Below are positions 16,779 through 25,815 of a DNA stretch of 45,245 nt, piece by piece. Below the pieces are notes generated by a model, which was not told the origin of the DNA, did no database searches, and worked only from the letters and a program-made list of their open reading frames with translations. Position numbers and translations under genes: made by a program. Source of the DNA: Methylorubrum rhodinum (GTDB lineage Bacteria; Pseudomonadota; Alphaproteobacteria; Rhizobiales; Beijerinckiaceae); contig NZ_JACHOP010000032.1 in the NCBI RefSeq assembly GCF_014199935.1, positions 1 through 45,245 of the forward strand, read 5' to 3'. How positions within the stretch are numbered: the first letter of the stretch is position 1; the number at the start of each line of letters is the position of its first letter.

Positions 16779-18311
16779 ATGCCCTTACCGATGGCACGTC
16801 CCTGGAAGCATCCCGACAGCGGCATCTACTACGTCCGCAAGGCTGTCCCGGCTCATTTGCAGCCGCTCGTCGGCCGATCCATCGAGAAACTCAGCCTCCG
16901 CACGAAGGATCCCCAGGTCGCCCGCGCCCGATTCGCTGATGCGATCCGCGAGATCGAGGCACGCTGGGCGACGCTCGTAGCTGGCCCGCGGGTGCTGAAC
17001 GAGCGCGAGGCGCACGAACTGGCCGCCCCGGCCCACGACCGCTGGATCGCCCTGCACCGCGACAACCCGAGCCAGAATTTCTGGCGCACCGACCTTTTCG
17101 CGCGCCTGTGGCAGCCCCGCCGGGTTGGGCTGTGGGGCCGTCCCGACGTCGTCCACCAGGTTCTGCACGGCGCCTACGCCGACCGGGGCGAGGACGACAT
17201 GGAGGCGTGGTGCCTCAGGCAGGCCGACTTCCTGATCGCGAAGAAGGGCCTGCAACTCGACGCCGACGGGCGTCGCACGCTGGCTCAGGCGGTCTCTGCG
17301 GCGATCCAGCGCGCGAGTCTGACCCTCGAACGGCACGCGCTCGGCGACGTGGCGGAGACGCTGCCTGAGCGTGCACCGCCGGGTCGAGCGCCCGCGCCGC
17401 GCCCGGCGCCGACGGCAAAGGTCTTATTTGACGATCTCGTGAAGGGGTGGGCCGCCGAGCGCAAGCCGGTGGAGAAGACGGTCTACGACTGGACACGGGT
17501 CATGCAGCAGCTTGCCGTGTTCCTCGGCGACGACGATGCCACACGGGTCACAGCCGACAAGCTCGTCGCTTGGAAGGACAGCCTCGTCGCATCGGGACTA
17601 TCCGCGAAAACCATCCGGGAGAGCCGTTTGGCGCCGGTTCGGGCTGTGTTGCGCTGGGGTGTCGACAACCGACGGCTCCCCGAGAACCAGGCCGAGCGCA
17701 TCACCATCAGCGTCAAGCAGAAGCCGGGTCAGGGCAAGCGCGGCTTCAAGGACGCCGAGGCGGCGCAGATCCTCGCGGCGGCGGCGAACGAGCGCGACCC
17801 GGTCAAGCGGTGGGTGCCGCTGGTGTGCGCGTACTCGGGCGCTCGGCTGTCGGAGGTCTGCCAGTTGCGCGTGGAGGATTTCAGCGAGGTCGACGGCGTC
17901 GCGGTGATGCGCTTCGATTCCGAGGCCGGCTCGCTCAAGAACATCGGTTCGGAGCGCACCGTGCCCCTGCACTCGGCGCTCATCGCCGCAGGCCTCCTCG
18001 AGTATGTGCGCGGGCGCGGGGGCGGTCCGCTGTTTCCCGACCTGCCACCGGACAAGTTCGGCAAGCGCGGCGGCAACGGGACGAAGATCCTTGGGCGATG
18101 GGTGCGCAGTCTCGGGTTAACCGACACGCGGCTCGCACCAAACCATTCCTGGCGGCACCGGTTTAAGACGCTCGCGCGCAATCACGGTCTTGCCGGCGAT
18201 GTAACCGATGCGATCACTGGTCACGCGCACCGTTCGGTCGGAGATCAGTATGGCGAGTATGACATCAGAGCTATGAAGAGGGAGCTCGAAAAAATTCCGC
18301 AGATTTTGTGA
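16779..18311 (+). CDS. Tyrosine-type site-specific integrase (DUF6538 N terminus)
   Basis: A 510-residue integrase. The N terminus (ARPWKHPDSGIYYVRKAVP) is the DUF6538 arm-binding type of alphaproteobacterial island integrases. A SAM-like core-binding domain (about 215-320) is followed by the catalytic domain with the expected residues: Arg in SGARLSEVCQL, His-x-x-Arg in NHSWRHRF, His in ITGHAHRS, and the nucleophilic Tyr in GDQYGEYD. I placed the start at ATG 16779; ATG 16791 is equally possible, and the longer TTG reading from 16725 is less so. It starts 86 bases after tRNA-Ser and presumably inserted the island there. It appears intact. Confidence 0.93.
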   Translation: MPLPMARPWKHPDSGIYYVRKAVPAHLQPLVGRSIEKLSLRTKDPQVARARFADAIREIEARWATLVAGPRVLNEREAHELAAPAHDRWIALHRDNPSQNFWRTDLFARLWQPRRVGLWGRPDVVHQVLHGAYADRGEDDMEAWCLRQADFLIAKKGLQLDADGRRTLAQAVSAAIQRASLTLERHALGDVAETLPERAPPGRAPAPRPAPTAKVLFDDLVKGWAAERKPVEKTVYDWTRVMQQLAVFLGDDDATRVTADKLVAWKDSLVASGLSAKTIRESRLAPVRAVLRWGVDNRRLPENQAERITISVKQKPGQGKRGFKDAEAAQILAAAANERDPVKRWVPLVCAYSGARLSEVCQLRVEDFSEVDGVAVMRFDSEAGSLKNIGSERTVPLHSALIAAGLLEYVRGRGGGPLFPDLPPDKFGKRGGNGTKILGRWVRSLGLTDTRLAPNHSWRHRFKTLARNHGLAGDVTDAITGHAHRSVGDQYGEYDIRAMKRELEKIPQIL

Positions 18312-18327
18312 GCTTCACTAAACGAGA

Positions 18328-18351
18328 GGGGATTCGAATCCCTCCGTCTCC
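18328..18351 (+). repeat. Degenerate copy of tRNA-Ser 3' end (att-like)
   Basis: GGGGATTCGAATCCC then TCCGTCTCC matches the tRNA-Ser 3' end with about four differences over 25 bases. It lies 17 bases past the integrase stop. A direct repeat of the tRNA end at this place suggests an old attR or a junction between two tandem elements. Confidence 0.6.
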
Positions 18352-18354
18352 GCT

Positions 18355-18750
18355 ATCTACCATCAACCCGAAAAGCGTGTTTTATCTCAATTAGTTGTCG
18401 CCTGTCTAAAATCCATTTGTTCCCGATCTGTCCCCGCAGAATGGCTCTGGGGGAAACCCTGAGCGTATGCGGGCAGTCTTCGTCTGGGTTTGCTGTCCTG
18501 AACCGACGGACGCCTATCGATGGACGCGTGTGAGCAGATCGGCACGGTCCATTGTCGCGCGGTTGACAGCGTCATCCTCATCCTCGTCGCCCCGATGCCG
18601 CGGCGAGGCAAGCTCGGATAGGCAGGGGGACTGCCGAACATTCTCGATGTCACGGCGAACCGCGCCCGGGGAAAACTCCCTCAGCGTGGCCGCACAACGC
18701 TCCCTGTCCAGGGATGCCGGCATGAATCGGCTATCCTGGCGCCTAGTCGA
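18355..18750. other. About 395-base region without a credible gene
   Basis: Between the att-like repeat and the HNH-like gene. Short frames on both strands look like shadows. The stretch near 18,360-18,400 is AT-rich, which fits an element junction. Confidence 0.45.
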
Positions 18751-19539
18751 ATGCGGGACGGGACTTGGCCGGTGCGAGAGATCGAGAATTTCACCGACGA
18801 CCGGCTGAACGCCTGGTGCATCCATTGCGGCACGACAATCGCCGACGTCAGGAGCAATCGGGACCATGTCCCGACCAAGTCGTTCTTGACGAAGGCGCTC
18901 CGTGAGCTCGGCGCCGAGTATGACCGCGGCGTGGGCGACGATTGGGGCTACCTGCCGCAAGTCTCCATCTGCCAAAGCTGCAATTCCAGCTTTTCGCCGG
19001 ACGAGAACTACCTCCTCTGCGTCCTACACGCGGTCATGGCTGGCAGCCTCTACCCCGATCCAGCGAAGCATCCCGAAGCGGCGACCATCCTGCGCAGCAA
19101 CCGGCATGTGGTCCGTGACCTCAAGCAAAAACCGGATGGACAGCTCTCCCTGTTCGATGACCTCCTGCCGTTCACCCTCTATCCTGACATGGACAAGATA
19201 CGTGGAGTCATCGTCAAGAACGCCCGGGGACACGCCTATCACGAGATCGGGGAGCCGCTGCTCGAAGCACCCGACCATGTCGCGTTCGTCCCGCTGGAGC
19301 GCCTGAGCCCCGAGCAGCGGGAAGCCTTCGAGTCCGCAGGCACCGACGCGGACCTTGCTGTCTGGCCGGAGGTCGGCAGCCGCATGACCCTCAATCTGCT
19401 CGACGGGAAGGCCATGGTCGGCGGCTGGATCATGGTCGAACCCGGTCGTTACCGCTACGCCATCGACTGGTCCGGCTCAGTGACGGTGAAGACAGTCATC
19501 TGGGAATACCTCGCGTCCGAGACGCGTTGGGACCGATAG
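18751..19539 (+). CDS. HNH-like zinc-motif protein of unknown function
   Basis: A 262-residue protein. The N terminus has a treble-clef-like pattern: CIHCG (about 22-26), DHVPTKSFL (about 38-46), then CQSCNSSFSPDENYLLCVL (about 74-92). Such Cys pairs around a central DH are typical of HNH endonuclease-like folds, with His39 as candidate catalytic base. The remaining ~170 residues match nothing I recognise and end in beta-rich segments (GRYRYAIDWSGSVTVKTVIWEY). The start is ATG 18751; a GTG seven codons later is an alternative. Its location between the integrase and the modification locus makes a nuclease role plausible, but this is inferred from motifs only. Confidence 0.7.
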   Translation: MRDGTWPVREIENFTDDRLNAWCIHCGTTIADVRSNRDHVPTKSFLTKALRELGAEYDRGVGDDWGYLPQVSICQSCNSSFSPDENYLLCVLHAVMAGSLYPDPAKHPEAATILRSNRHVVRDLKQKPDGQLSLFDDLLPFTLYPDMDKIRGVIVKNARGHAYHEIGEPLLEAPDHVAFVPLERLSPEQREAFESAGTDADLAVWPEVGSRMTLNLLDGKAMVGGWIMVEPGRYRYAIDWSGSVTVKTVIWEYLASETRWDR

Positions 19540-19694
19540 ACACAACTTGACAACTTCCTGCAGGCAAGCCCTGCAACCATTGCCGTCGCATCACCTCGGA
19601 GGGTTAGGCGAAACGACGGCGAGATTCCATGGCACTACATTCGATCTTGACCGCTCGCCGAGAGGGTGTCCGTGGTGTCTCGGTCGCCTTGCCT

Positions 19695-19790
19695 GTTTTA
19701 AGGCAGCGACTCTGGGTGATCGAACGAACGTTTGGTTGGATTGGTCTTTGCCGCAAGCTGTCGCGCGGTCACAAGGTCGCCGATGTGCGG
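19695..19790 (+). pseudogene. IS5-family transposase remnant
   Basis: A short frame reads RQRLWVIERTFGWIGLCRKL then SRGHK, the C-terminal signature of IS5/IS427-type DDE transposases (xWVVERTFxWLxRxRRL). Neither the upstream catalytic part nor inverted repeats can be seen, so this is a decayed fragment. The region 19,540-19,873 otherwise holds nothing coding. Confidence 0.6.
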
Positions 19791-19873
19791 ATAAGTCATC
19801 ATTCTATGCCGGTACATGGCTGTCCGCGGCCATTTCCTGAACCTCACCAAAGCTCAGCACGCTATGGTCAGGC

Positions 19874-20295
19874 TCATTCAGGTCGGAGTTCGCCCGCGAT
19901 CCTGCTCGCGGTCTCGGCTACCTTCCGACCTGATGCCAGCTCGCACTCCCAAACCACAATCACTTTCCAACCCCGTGCCTCGAGAAGATCGGTTGCCCGT
20001 GCGTCGCGTGTCGTGTTTCGGTCGAACTTCTCCATCCAAAATGCCGTATTACTTTTTGGAATAGTCGCGATCTTGCAGCCATGGTGCCGATGCAAAAACA
20101 GCCATGGACAAAAATTACTGCCTTATACCGTGGCAAAACTATATCAGGCCTGCCTGGTAGGTCGTTACGGTTTAGCCTGAACCTAAATCCTAGGGCATGA
20201 AGTGCGCGCCTGATACTGACCTCGATCGAAGTATTCTTAGAACGTATGCGCGACATACGCTCTGAACGCTCCGTTGGGCTCAGGAAATCTACCAA
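19874..20295 (-). pseudogene. vsr: Very short patch repair endonuclease Vsr, frameshifted
   Basis: Vsr nicks 5' of T in T:G mismatches formed by deamination of 5-methylcytosine and usually accompanies a C5 methyltransferase. The first frame (from TTG 20295) gives RMSRIRSKNTSIE, then GRPDIVLPRYKAVIFVHGCF with the catalytic Asp in RPD. The expected continuation WHRHHGCK lies in another frame, which starts ...HRHHGCKIATIPKSN and runs WMEKFDRNTTRDA to the end. Restoring a single G (minus strand) near 20092-20093, making TTTTTGGCAT, joins both halves exactly. The gene is therefore complete but for one base: a recent mutation or a sequencing error. It begins 13 bases after the 1835-aa gene's stop, so it is the last gene of that operon. 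Confidence 0.85.
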
Positions 20296-20307
20296 GGAGT
20301 CATCTCT

Positions 20308-23300
20308 TTAATGAGCGGCCTTACGTGCCGCGGTTAACTCGTAGAATGGGTAGCCGCGGATGAACTCGCCAGGGCTGTCAAACGTCTTGTATAGACACTG
20401 GTGGTTGCCCAGACTCTTTACCCGCTCGGCCAGTTCGGCGGCACTCGCCGATAGCCCCAGGGCAGAAAGCTCTGAGGCGGTCACGTTCGGCACCTTGTGG
20501 ATGAACCAAGTCAGCAACGGCTCCCGATAATCCGTACCTCCCGCTTTGAAGTGCCGGAGATACTGCGATGCCAGGATGACGCCCGTTCCGAACTCTCGAC
20601 CCTGCAGCAAAAGCTTGCGAAGGATGTCGAACTCGTACCGCATGATGTTGTCAGCCTCGTCTACCAACAGGTATGAGTCAATTGCCCTCAGCTGCGGGTC
20701 CTGACCGATGAACGGCCGCTTTGGGGTCCTCAACATGTTTTCGTAGAACATGTTCAGCATGACGGCGACAAGCATGTTCTTGCTGTGGTCGTCTTGGCCG
20801 AGGGCATCCAGAGCAATCACCACGACGCCGTCTAGAAAGATATCAAATGGCACCGTTTTAGATTGATTTACCTCGAAGATTTCCATGTCGAGCATGTCGC
20901 CAATGATCGACATTGGCGAATCCGGCTTTCCGTCCACAATCTCATCGTATGCGGTATGCACGTCCCGTAGCGTTGGGGCGAGGCCGGGAGCCATGCCGTC
21001 GTAGGCAGCTTTGACGGCGCGCTTCAGCTTGTCGCGCTGCACGGTGCCGATCCCAGCATAGATCTTGCCGAGCACGTCGGCAAAGAATCTGAATCGATCG
21101 AACCAAGGGGTAGGAGCATCGCCGCTCGTTCGGATGTCGAACAGGTTCAGCGGGATGCGGTGCGGGCGCACCACCCGGGCCCCCGTGGCGGCCACGAAAT
21201 CATCGCTGCTGTAGTCACGCTTGTAGTCGAAGATAAGGAAGCGTGGTCGATGCCCCCGGTTCTCTAGCTTGGAGGATGTAATTTGTGTGATAAGCGACTT
21301 CAGTAGCTGGGTCTTGCCCGTGCCCAAATCGCCCACTATGCCGATGTTCAGCTGATTAAGTCTGGTATCGGAGATATTCAGCTTTAGGTCTCTGGGCTGG
21401 AAGCCGTCAATCGTCCTGCCCACTTCCAGCTCGATGCCTCGTCCAGCAAAATTCGGCACATCCGCCTCACCAGTCGGCTCGGGCTGAAGATCAATTGCTT
21501 GTTGGTCGGCCTCCGGCTTGTCGCCTCCCGAAACCGCGAATTCCCCGACTGATTGGGTGGGAGCGATTGCCCCAGCCAACTCGCGCACGTTGGGCTGATC
21601 CGTGCCAGCCGAGGTGCTCACGGCTACCTCTTCGACTGGGCTGGGCATGAGCTGCCAGTCGCCCAAGCGCGCCCGAACCATGTCGTAGAACATCATGGGA
21701 TCGCCCGCTGCGACCTGACCGGCGTCGTCTTTTCCGATGACAATGGTTTCATCGAAGCTATCACCGTCGAAGTCCCGCGGCTTGCTCGAAGGGCTGTCGT
21801 CGAGGACGATCAGGCGCCCGCGAGAATCGATCTCGACGCAGTCGCTCCCGTCCAATATCGCCTTTGCAATCCGCTCATGGAATCCGGCCCATCGGGCACT
21901 GTGGCCGACAATATTAGGTTGCTGGCTGTAGACACGTAGGCCGAAACTAATCATAGATAGAAGCAGATGCTGGTAGGCGAGCGCCCATAGCGTGGGCTGG
22001 CCGTCGCAGATTTGCATGGCTGACAACAACACGGAGAGTGCCTTCGCCTGCCCGAGAGCCTCGGTCGCCTCTCCTGCGCCGAAGCGGGAGTTAGGGCGAC
22101 ACTTGACCTCAACTGGCGTGACCTTGACCCGCACTCTGCCGCCGGAGAGGTCGATCCCTAGAACGATCAGGTCGGGCCTAAGCTGTGCAAGATCACCACG
22201 GTCCGAGTTTACGGCCCGAGCGAGATCACCGATGTACCCCCGGAAGGGATCGACAGGTACGAGAATCGCGATCGTCGGATCCTCGGCGGTTCCACCAAGG
22301 ACCGGGAGCAAGCCACCACACGTGCTTTCAGGACTGCGGAAGCAATCCTGGAGCAAGCGTGCCCCGACAAACATACCAAGATCCCCGGTCGCACCTGCGT
22401 CGTCGCCGGCCAAGCCTTTGATGGTTGGGATGCCTCGTCTGGCTACCTCTAGTAGTATGTCCTGCAATTTAGCCTGATCGAGATTACCACAGCCGGGAAG
22501 CCGCGCGAGTGCGTGCGAGAGCGCATCTCGATCCGCGTCGGTCACCTGCGATATGAGGTAGTAGCCGTTGGTGTCGCCGGCCCGATGGGAATAGGAAGGA
22601 AGGTCGAAGTCCCATAGGTACGCCCCTTCTAGCCAGTTCCCAAGAAAACATGCAGGGTCAATGGCCGACGAGGACACGGCGACGAAGTCCGCCCGACGCT
22701 CCTTCAGCATGTGCTGAACCTCGTGCACGTTCGGCGCGAACTGGAGGCCGGTTCGAGCGGAGCCTAGGTTCTCTACGGACGAGAGCAGGGCCGCTACCTT
22801 GTCGGCCAGTACCTCGCCCGTTGGCTGAGGTGCCGTCGACTGCCGAGACTCAGCCAGAAAGGCACCTGGCAGCTGTCGCCGTACGCGGTGCCTTAGCACC
22901 CCGCCCGCGCCGAGCGGCGTGCGCCCATCCATGCGCTCGGAGCGAGGTTCCGACATGTCGAGCTGAGCTATGATGCCGATGTCTGGGACCGTACCGACTG
23001 GCTGGCCAGAGTACCACTTGACGCTGTTGGCGGTGTCTTCCGACAAGTTGGAGATCGTGGCGTCGTCGGGACGCGCATCCTGCCGTCGATCGTCGAATAC
23101 CTCGACGAAGCGCGGCCCAGCGGCGCGGTTTCTCGATCGTTTGCCTTCCTCCTGGAAGCGGGCAGTGCACCAGTCGACGAGGCCCTGGTTGCAGGCCTCC
23201 GTGGCGCCGCTGGCACTCGAGACCGCGACAGTCACGACGGGCTTCGCTGCGAACAAGTCGGAGACATCGTCAAGCGCCCGCATAACCTGAGCGGCGCTGA

Positions 23301-25815
23301 AGCCCGTGGAAATCCCGCCGACGTTGATGCCAAAGGCATCACCGAATGGCGCGTGGAGGGAGCGGTCAGGCAGCTTCTCGAGCTCGCGCCCGTTCCATAG
23401 GACAGACCAATAGTCGGTACCGTTCTCCACCGCGATGTAGTCCACTTGTTCGGAACCGGCAGGGGATCGGAGGTGAAGGGTGAGGATGTCGGGTGCGCAG
23501 TCCGGGTCCAGGATGCTGGCAGCTGGGCATGGTTTCCCTGCCTCGTCTGCTTCCGCAAGAAAACGCTGCGCCACGACATGCCACCCAACGCGCAGCGGAT
23601 GCATTGGCGAGAGCAGGATCGCAACCGGTTCGCGTGTGAGGCTCCGGCCGCTCGGATCCAGCGAAGTGACAGCAACAACGTCCGACCAGCAGGCGACCTC
23701 CGGGTCCGACATAATCCAGGATTGGTAGGCATCCACGTATTTTTCGACAACGGACGCGAAGTCCACGTCGCGCAGGGCCCATTCGCCGAGCCGCGCTGTC
23801 TCGAACACACCAGACTGGTCGCCATCGCCTCGAACCCGGAGCGCAATCTGCTCGCGCGCATCGAGAAAGTCGGCAGGCGGGGTGAACTCGGCGGGTCCGG
23901 GGCGTGGATCCTGGATGAAGGAACCGCGGGATAGCATCGGTCCGCCGCCGATGCCCCATTCCGGCGGCGCCCAGTGATCGCCATAGTCGTCCGCCAAAAT
24001 AATGGGTTGGTAGGAGGCCCGCACGGTTTCCGGAGCGAGAAGCCAATCCTGTAGCATCGTCGACCGAACCGCACGGTTCACCGGAACGACTGTTTTCACG
24101 TCGAAGCTTTCCAGCTGCCGCCGGTTCGCCTTGATGAGGCGCTCGAACTCGCTGCGGCAGCCCACGACGGGCACATCCTCGCAGGTGACGAACGTCCGGC
24201 ATGTCTCACGCGTAGGCGCGCCCTTCTTGCCCGGTCGTGTGAAGCTTAGGTCGATCTGGCAATTTCCCTCGGCCTCGATTTCCGCCCGATACATCTCCGG
24301 AGTGCCCTTCCGGAGCGGAACGGGTGTCGGAAGGCCGGCCTTGCCGTCCGCCTGATCCACAGTGACCTGAGCCGATGAGGCAAGGACAACACCGGGCGAC
24401 ACAAAGACGAGAAGCTCGTACCGGCCGGTGCCGGGCAGGCTCATGCTTGTCTCCCAGTCCGCTGCCCCCCTGCTGGAACGCTTGATCGGCTTCCGCGGAG
24501 GCGAAAGCTTCCTTGCAAGTCGGCAAGCGATGAGGACACCGGGCTGCCAGCCGGCCAGCGACACCACCTTCAAGGTTCCGGGCTTGAACCCGTCGGCGAC
24601 AGCCTTGTACGTCATTGGCAGCTTGTGCGCCGGGGGCGTCGAATCGACGAGCGCATCGTCGCCGTCGGCCCCTACCGAACCGACCAAACCGTTTCCGGCT
24701 GCGGGCGTCCGGCTGACCTTGATGATCGCGCCAATCGGGTCTCCACCCTTCGTCTCGAACTGCAGCTCGACTGGGCCCGAGACGACGGCAGGAATGGCCT
24801 TGCCGAACGCCGCCAGCGCATTCGTACAGGTCATCGTAATGTCGCCGGCGAGTGACGGCTCCTCGGATAGGAGCTCGGTCCACTTCTCCACGTCCAGCGC
24901 TGACCACCAGCCAGGAGCCGCATTCAATTCTAGTTTGCCCGCAGGACGGTAGTAAGCCGGGGTTGCCCGCTCAAAGGCGGTGACAACATCGCACGCCGAG
25001 CGGATGTGCTCTAGGAAGCCGGAGAGATGCTCTTGGTCCTCCTCTCTTGCACCATCGGAAAGCCGCTCGACGCTCCGGCGGAACCCCTCTGACATCGCTT
25101 CCGCGATGCTCTTTAGAGTTGCAGCCTGTTCTTTGGCTGCCAGATTGCCAGCACGGGTCGGCGGCACGCCGCACGCAAGGCTGACCATCACGCCGGGCCT
25201 AGGCTCCAGGGTGGGCTCAATGGAGAAGAGCCTCGACAACAGGCGCCACGAGCCCTCACGGGGTGTCGTCGAGGCGGACTCCACCTCGTCGGCGGCCCTT
25301 GCCGCGGCCTCGACCAGCGCCCTACCGTCCTCTGTTTCCGCCTCGCGTACGCCGGCCTGAACGAGGCCCTGGAGAACTAGGCTCTGGATGAAGCCGTCCT
25401 CCCACCATGCCTCGAACGTCGCATTGCCGCCGTTGTTCGGCTCGGCGACTCCAAACTTATCGGTGGTACTGCCGACAGAGAGGATGCTGTGCTCACCCGG
25501 TGGGATCAATGCCACGAAGCTTGCCAACTGCGGCAAGTTCCGAAGGTCCAGGAGATGATCCTCGTCGCACCACCCCGACGCGCCGATCGACGGGTTGCCG
25601 GAAGGGAGCTGGTCTCGCGGCACCTGCAGCAGGAACGGCAGGTCGGCCCCTGCTACGGCACCAGGGCGGCTTACGAGATTGTCAAAGACCTGACACATCA
25701 ACTCGTGGGGCGGGCCGAGAAAGATGAGCCGTACCTCGCGAGGTTCGCCAGGCGATGATACGGTGCCGATCTGGGCCCTGATGCGGTCGGCAAGGGCGGA
25801 TGCTAGCTTGTTCAT
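20308..25815 (-). CDS. DptH-like protein: PD-(D/E)XK-like motif plus HerA/FtsK ATPase
   Basis: An 1835-residue protein. Residues 1 to about 1200 match no domain I know. At about residues 1210-1260 a nuclease-like signature appears: RPDLIVLGID, then after about 15 residues TPVEVKCR, i.e. PD-x20-EVK, followed by EALGQAKALSVLL. This is the spacing of PD-(D/E)XK nucleases. The C-terminal ~350 residues are a HerA/FtsK-type motor: Walker A GDLGTGKTQ (about 1495), FLIFDYKRDY, Walker B SYLLVDEADNIM (about 1715) and LLLQGREFGTGVILASQYL. Size and the C-terminal motor recall DptH (DndH) of phosphorothioation-dependent restriction, the closest relative I can name. The ATG overlaps the upstream stop (ATGA). 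The nuclease activity is inferred only from the motif. Confidence 0.8.
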   Translation of the reverse strand: MNKLASALADRIRAQIGTVSSPGEPREVRLIFLGPPHELMCQVFDNLVSRPGAVAGADLPFLLQVPRDQLPSGNPSIGASGWCDEDHLLDLRNLPQLASFVALIPPGEHSILSVGSTTDKFGVAEPNNGGNATFEAWWEDGFIQSLVLQGLVQAGVREAETEDGRALVEAAARAADEVESASTTPREGSWRLLSRLFSIEPTLEPRPGVMVSLACGVPPTRAGNLAAKEQAATLKSIAEAMSEGFRRSVERLSDGAREEDQEHLSGFLEHIRSACDVVTAFERATPAYYRPAGKLELNAAPGWWSALDVEKWTELLSEEPSLAGDITMTCTNALAAFGKAIPAVVSGPVELQFETKGGDPIGAIIKVSRTPAAGNGLVGSVGADGDDALVDSTPPAHKLPMTYKAVADGFKPGTLKVVSLAGWQPGVLIACRLARKLSPPRKPIKRSSRGAADWETSMSLPGTGRYELLVFVSPGVVLASSAQVTVDQADGKAGLPTPVPLRKGTPEMYRAEIEAEGNCQIDLSFTRPGKKGAPTRETCRTFVTCEDVPVVGCRSEFERLIKANRRQLESFDVKTVVPVNRAVRSTMLQDWLLAPETVRASYQPIILADDYGDHWAPPEWGIGGGPMLSRGSFIQDPRPGPAEFTPPADFLDAREQIALRVRGDGDQSGVFETARLGEWALRDVDFASVVEKYVDAYQSWIMSDPEVACWSDVVAVTSLDPSGRSLTREPVAILLSPMHPLRVGWHVVAQRFLAEADEAGKPCPAASILDPDCAPDILTLHLRSPAGSEQVDYIAVENGTDYWSVLWNGRELEKLPDRSLHAPFGDAFGINVGGISTGFSAAQVMRALDDVSDLFAAKPVVTVAVSSASGATEACNQGLVDWCTARFQEEGKRSRNRAAGPRFVEVFDDRRQDARPDDATISNLSEDTANSVKWYSGQPVGTVPDIGIIAQLDMSEPRSERMDGRTPLGAGGVLRHRVRRQLPGAFLAESRQSTAPQPTGEVLADKVAALLSSVENLGSARTGLQFAPNVHEVQHMLKERRADFVAVSSSAIDPACFLGNWLEGAYLWDFDLPSYSHRAGDTNGYYLISQVTDADRDALSHALARLPGCGNLDQAKLQDILLEVARRGIPTIKGLAGDDAGATGDLGMFVGARLLQDCFRSPESTCGGLLPVLGGTAEDPTIAILVPVDPFRGYIGDLARAVNSDRGDLAQLRPDLIVLGIDLSGGRVRVKVTPVEVKCRPNSRFGAGEATEALGQAKALSVLLSAMQICDGQPTLWALAYQHLLLSMISFGLRVYSQQPNIVGHSARWAGFHERIAKAILDGSDCVEIDSRGRLIVLDDSPSSKPRDFDGDSFDETIVIGKDDAGQVAAGDPMMFYDMVRARLGDWQLMPSPVEEVAVSTSAGTDQPNVRELAGAIAPTQSVGEFAVSGGDKPEADQQAIDLQPEPTGEADVPNFAGRGIELEVGRTIDGFQPRDLKLNISDTRLNQLNIGIVGDLGTGKTQLLKSLITQITSSKLENRGHRPRFLIFDYKRDYSSDDFVAATGARVVRPHRIPLNLFDIRTSGDAPTPWFDRFRFFADVLGKIYAGIGTVQRDKLKRAVKAAYDGMAPGLAPTLRDVHTAYDEIVDGKPDSPMSIIGDMLDMEIFEVNQSKTVPFDIFLDGVVVIALDALGQDDHSKNMLVAVMLNMFYENMLRTPKRPFIGQDPQLRAIDSYLLVDEADNIMRYEFDILRKLLLQGREFGTGVILASQYLRHFKAGGTDYREPLLTWFIHKVPNVTASELSALGLSASAAELAERVKSLGNHQCLYKTFDSPGEFIRGYPFYELTAARKAAH

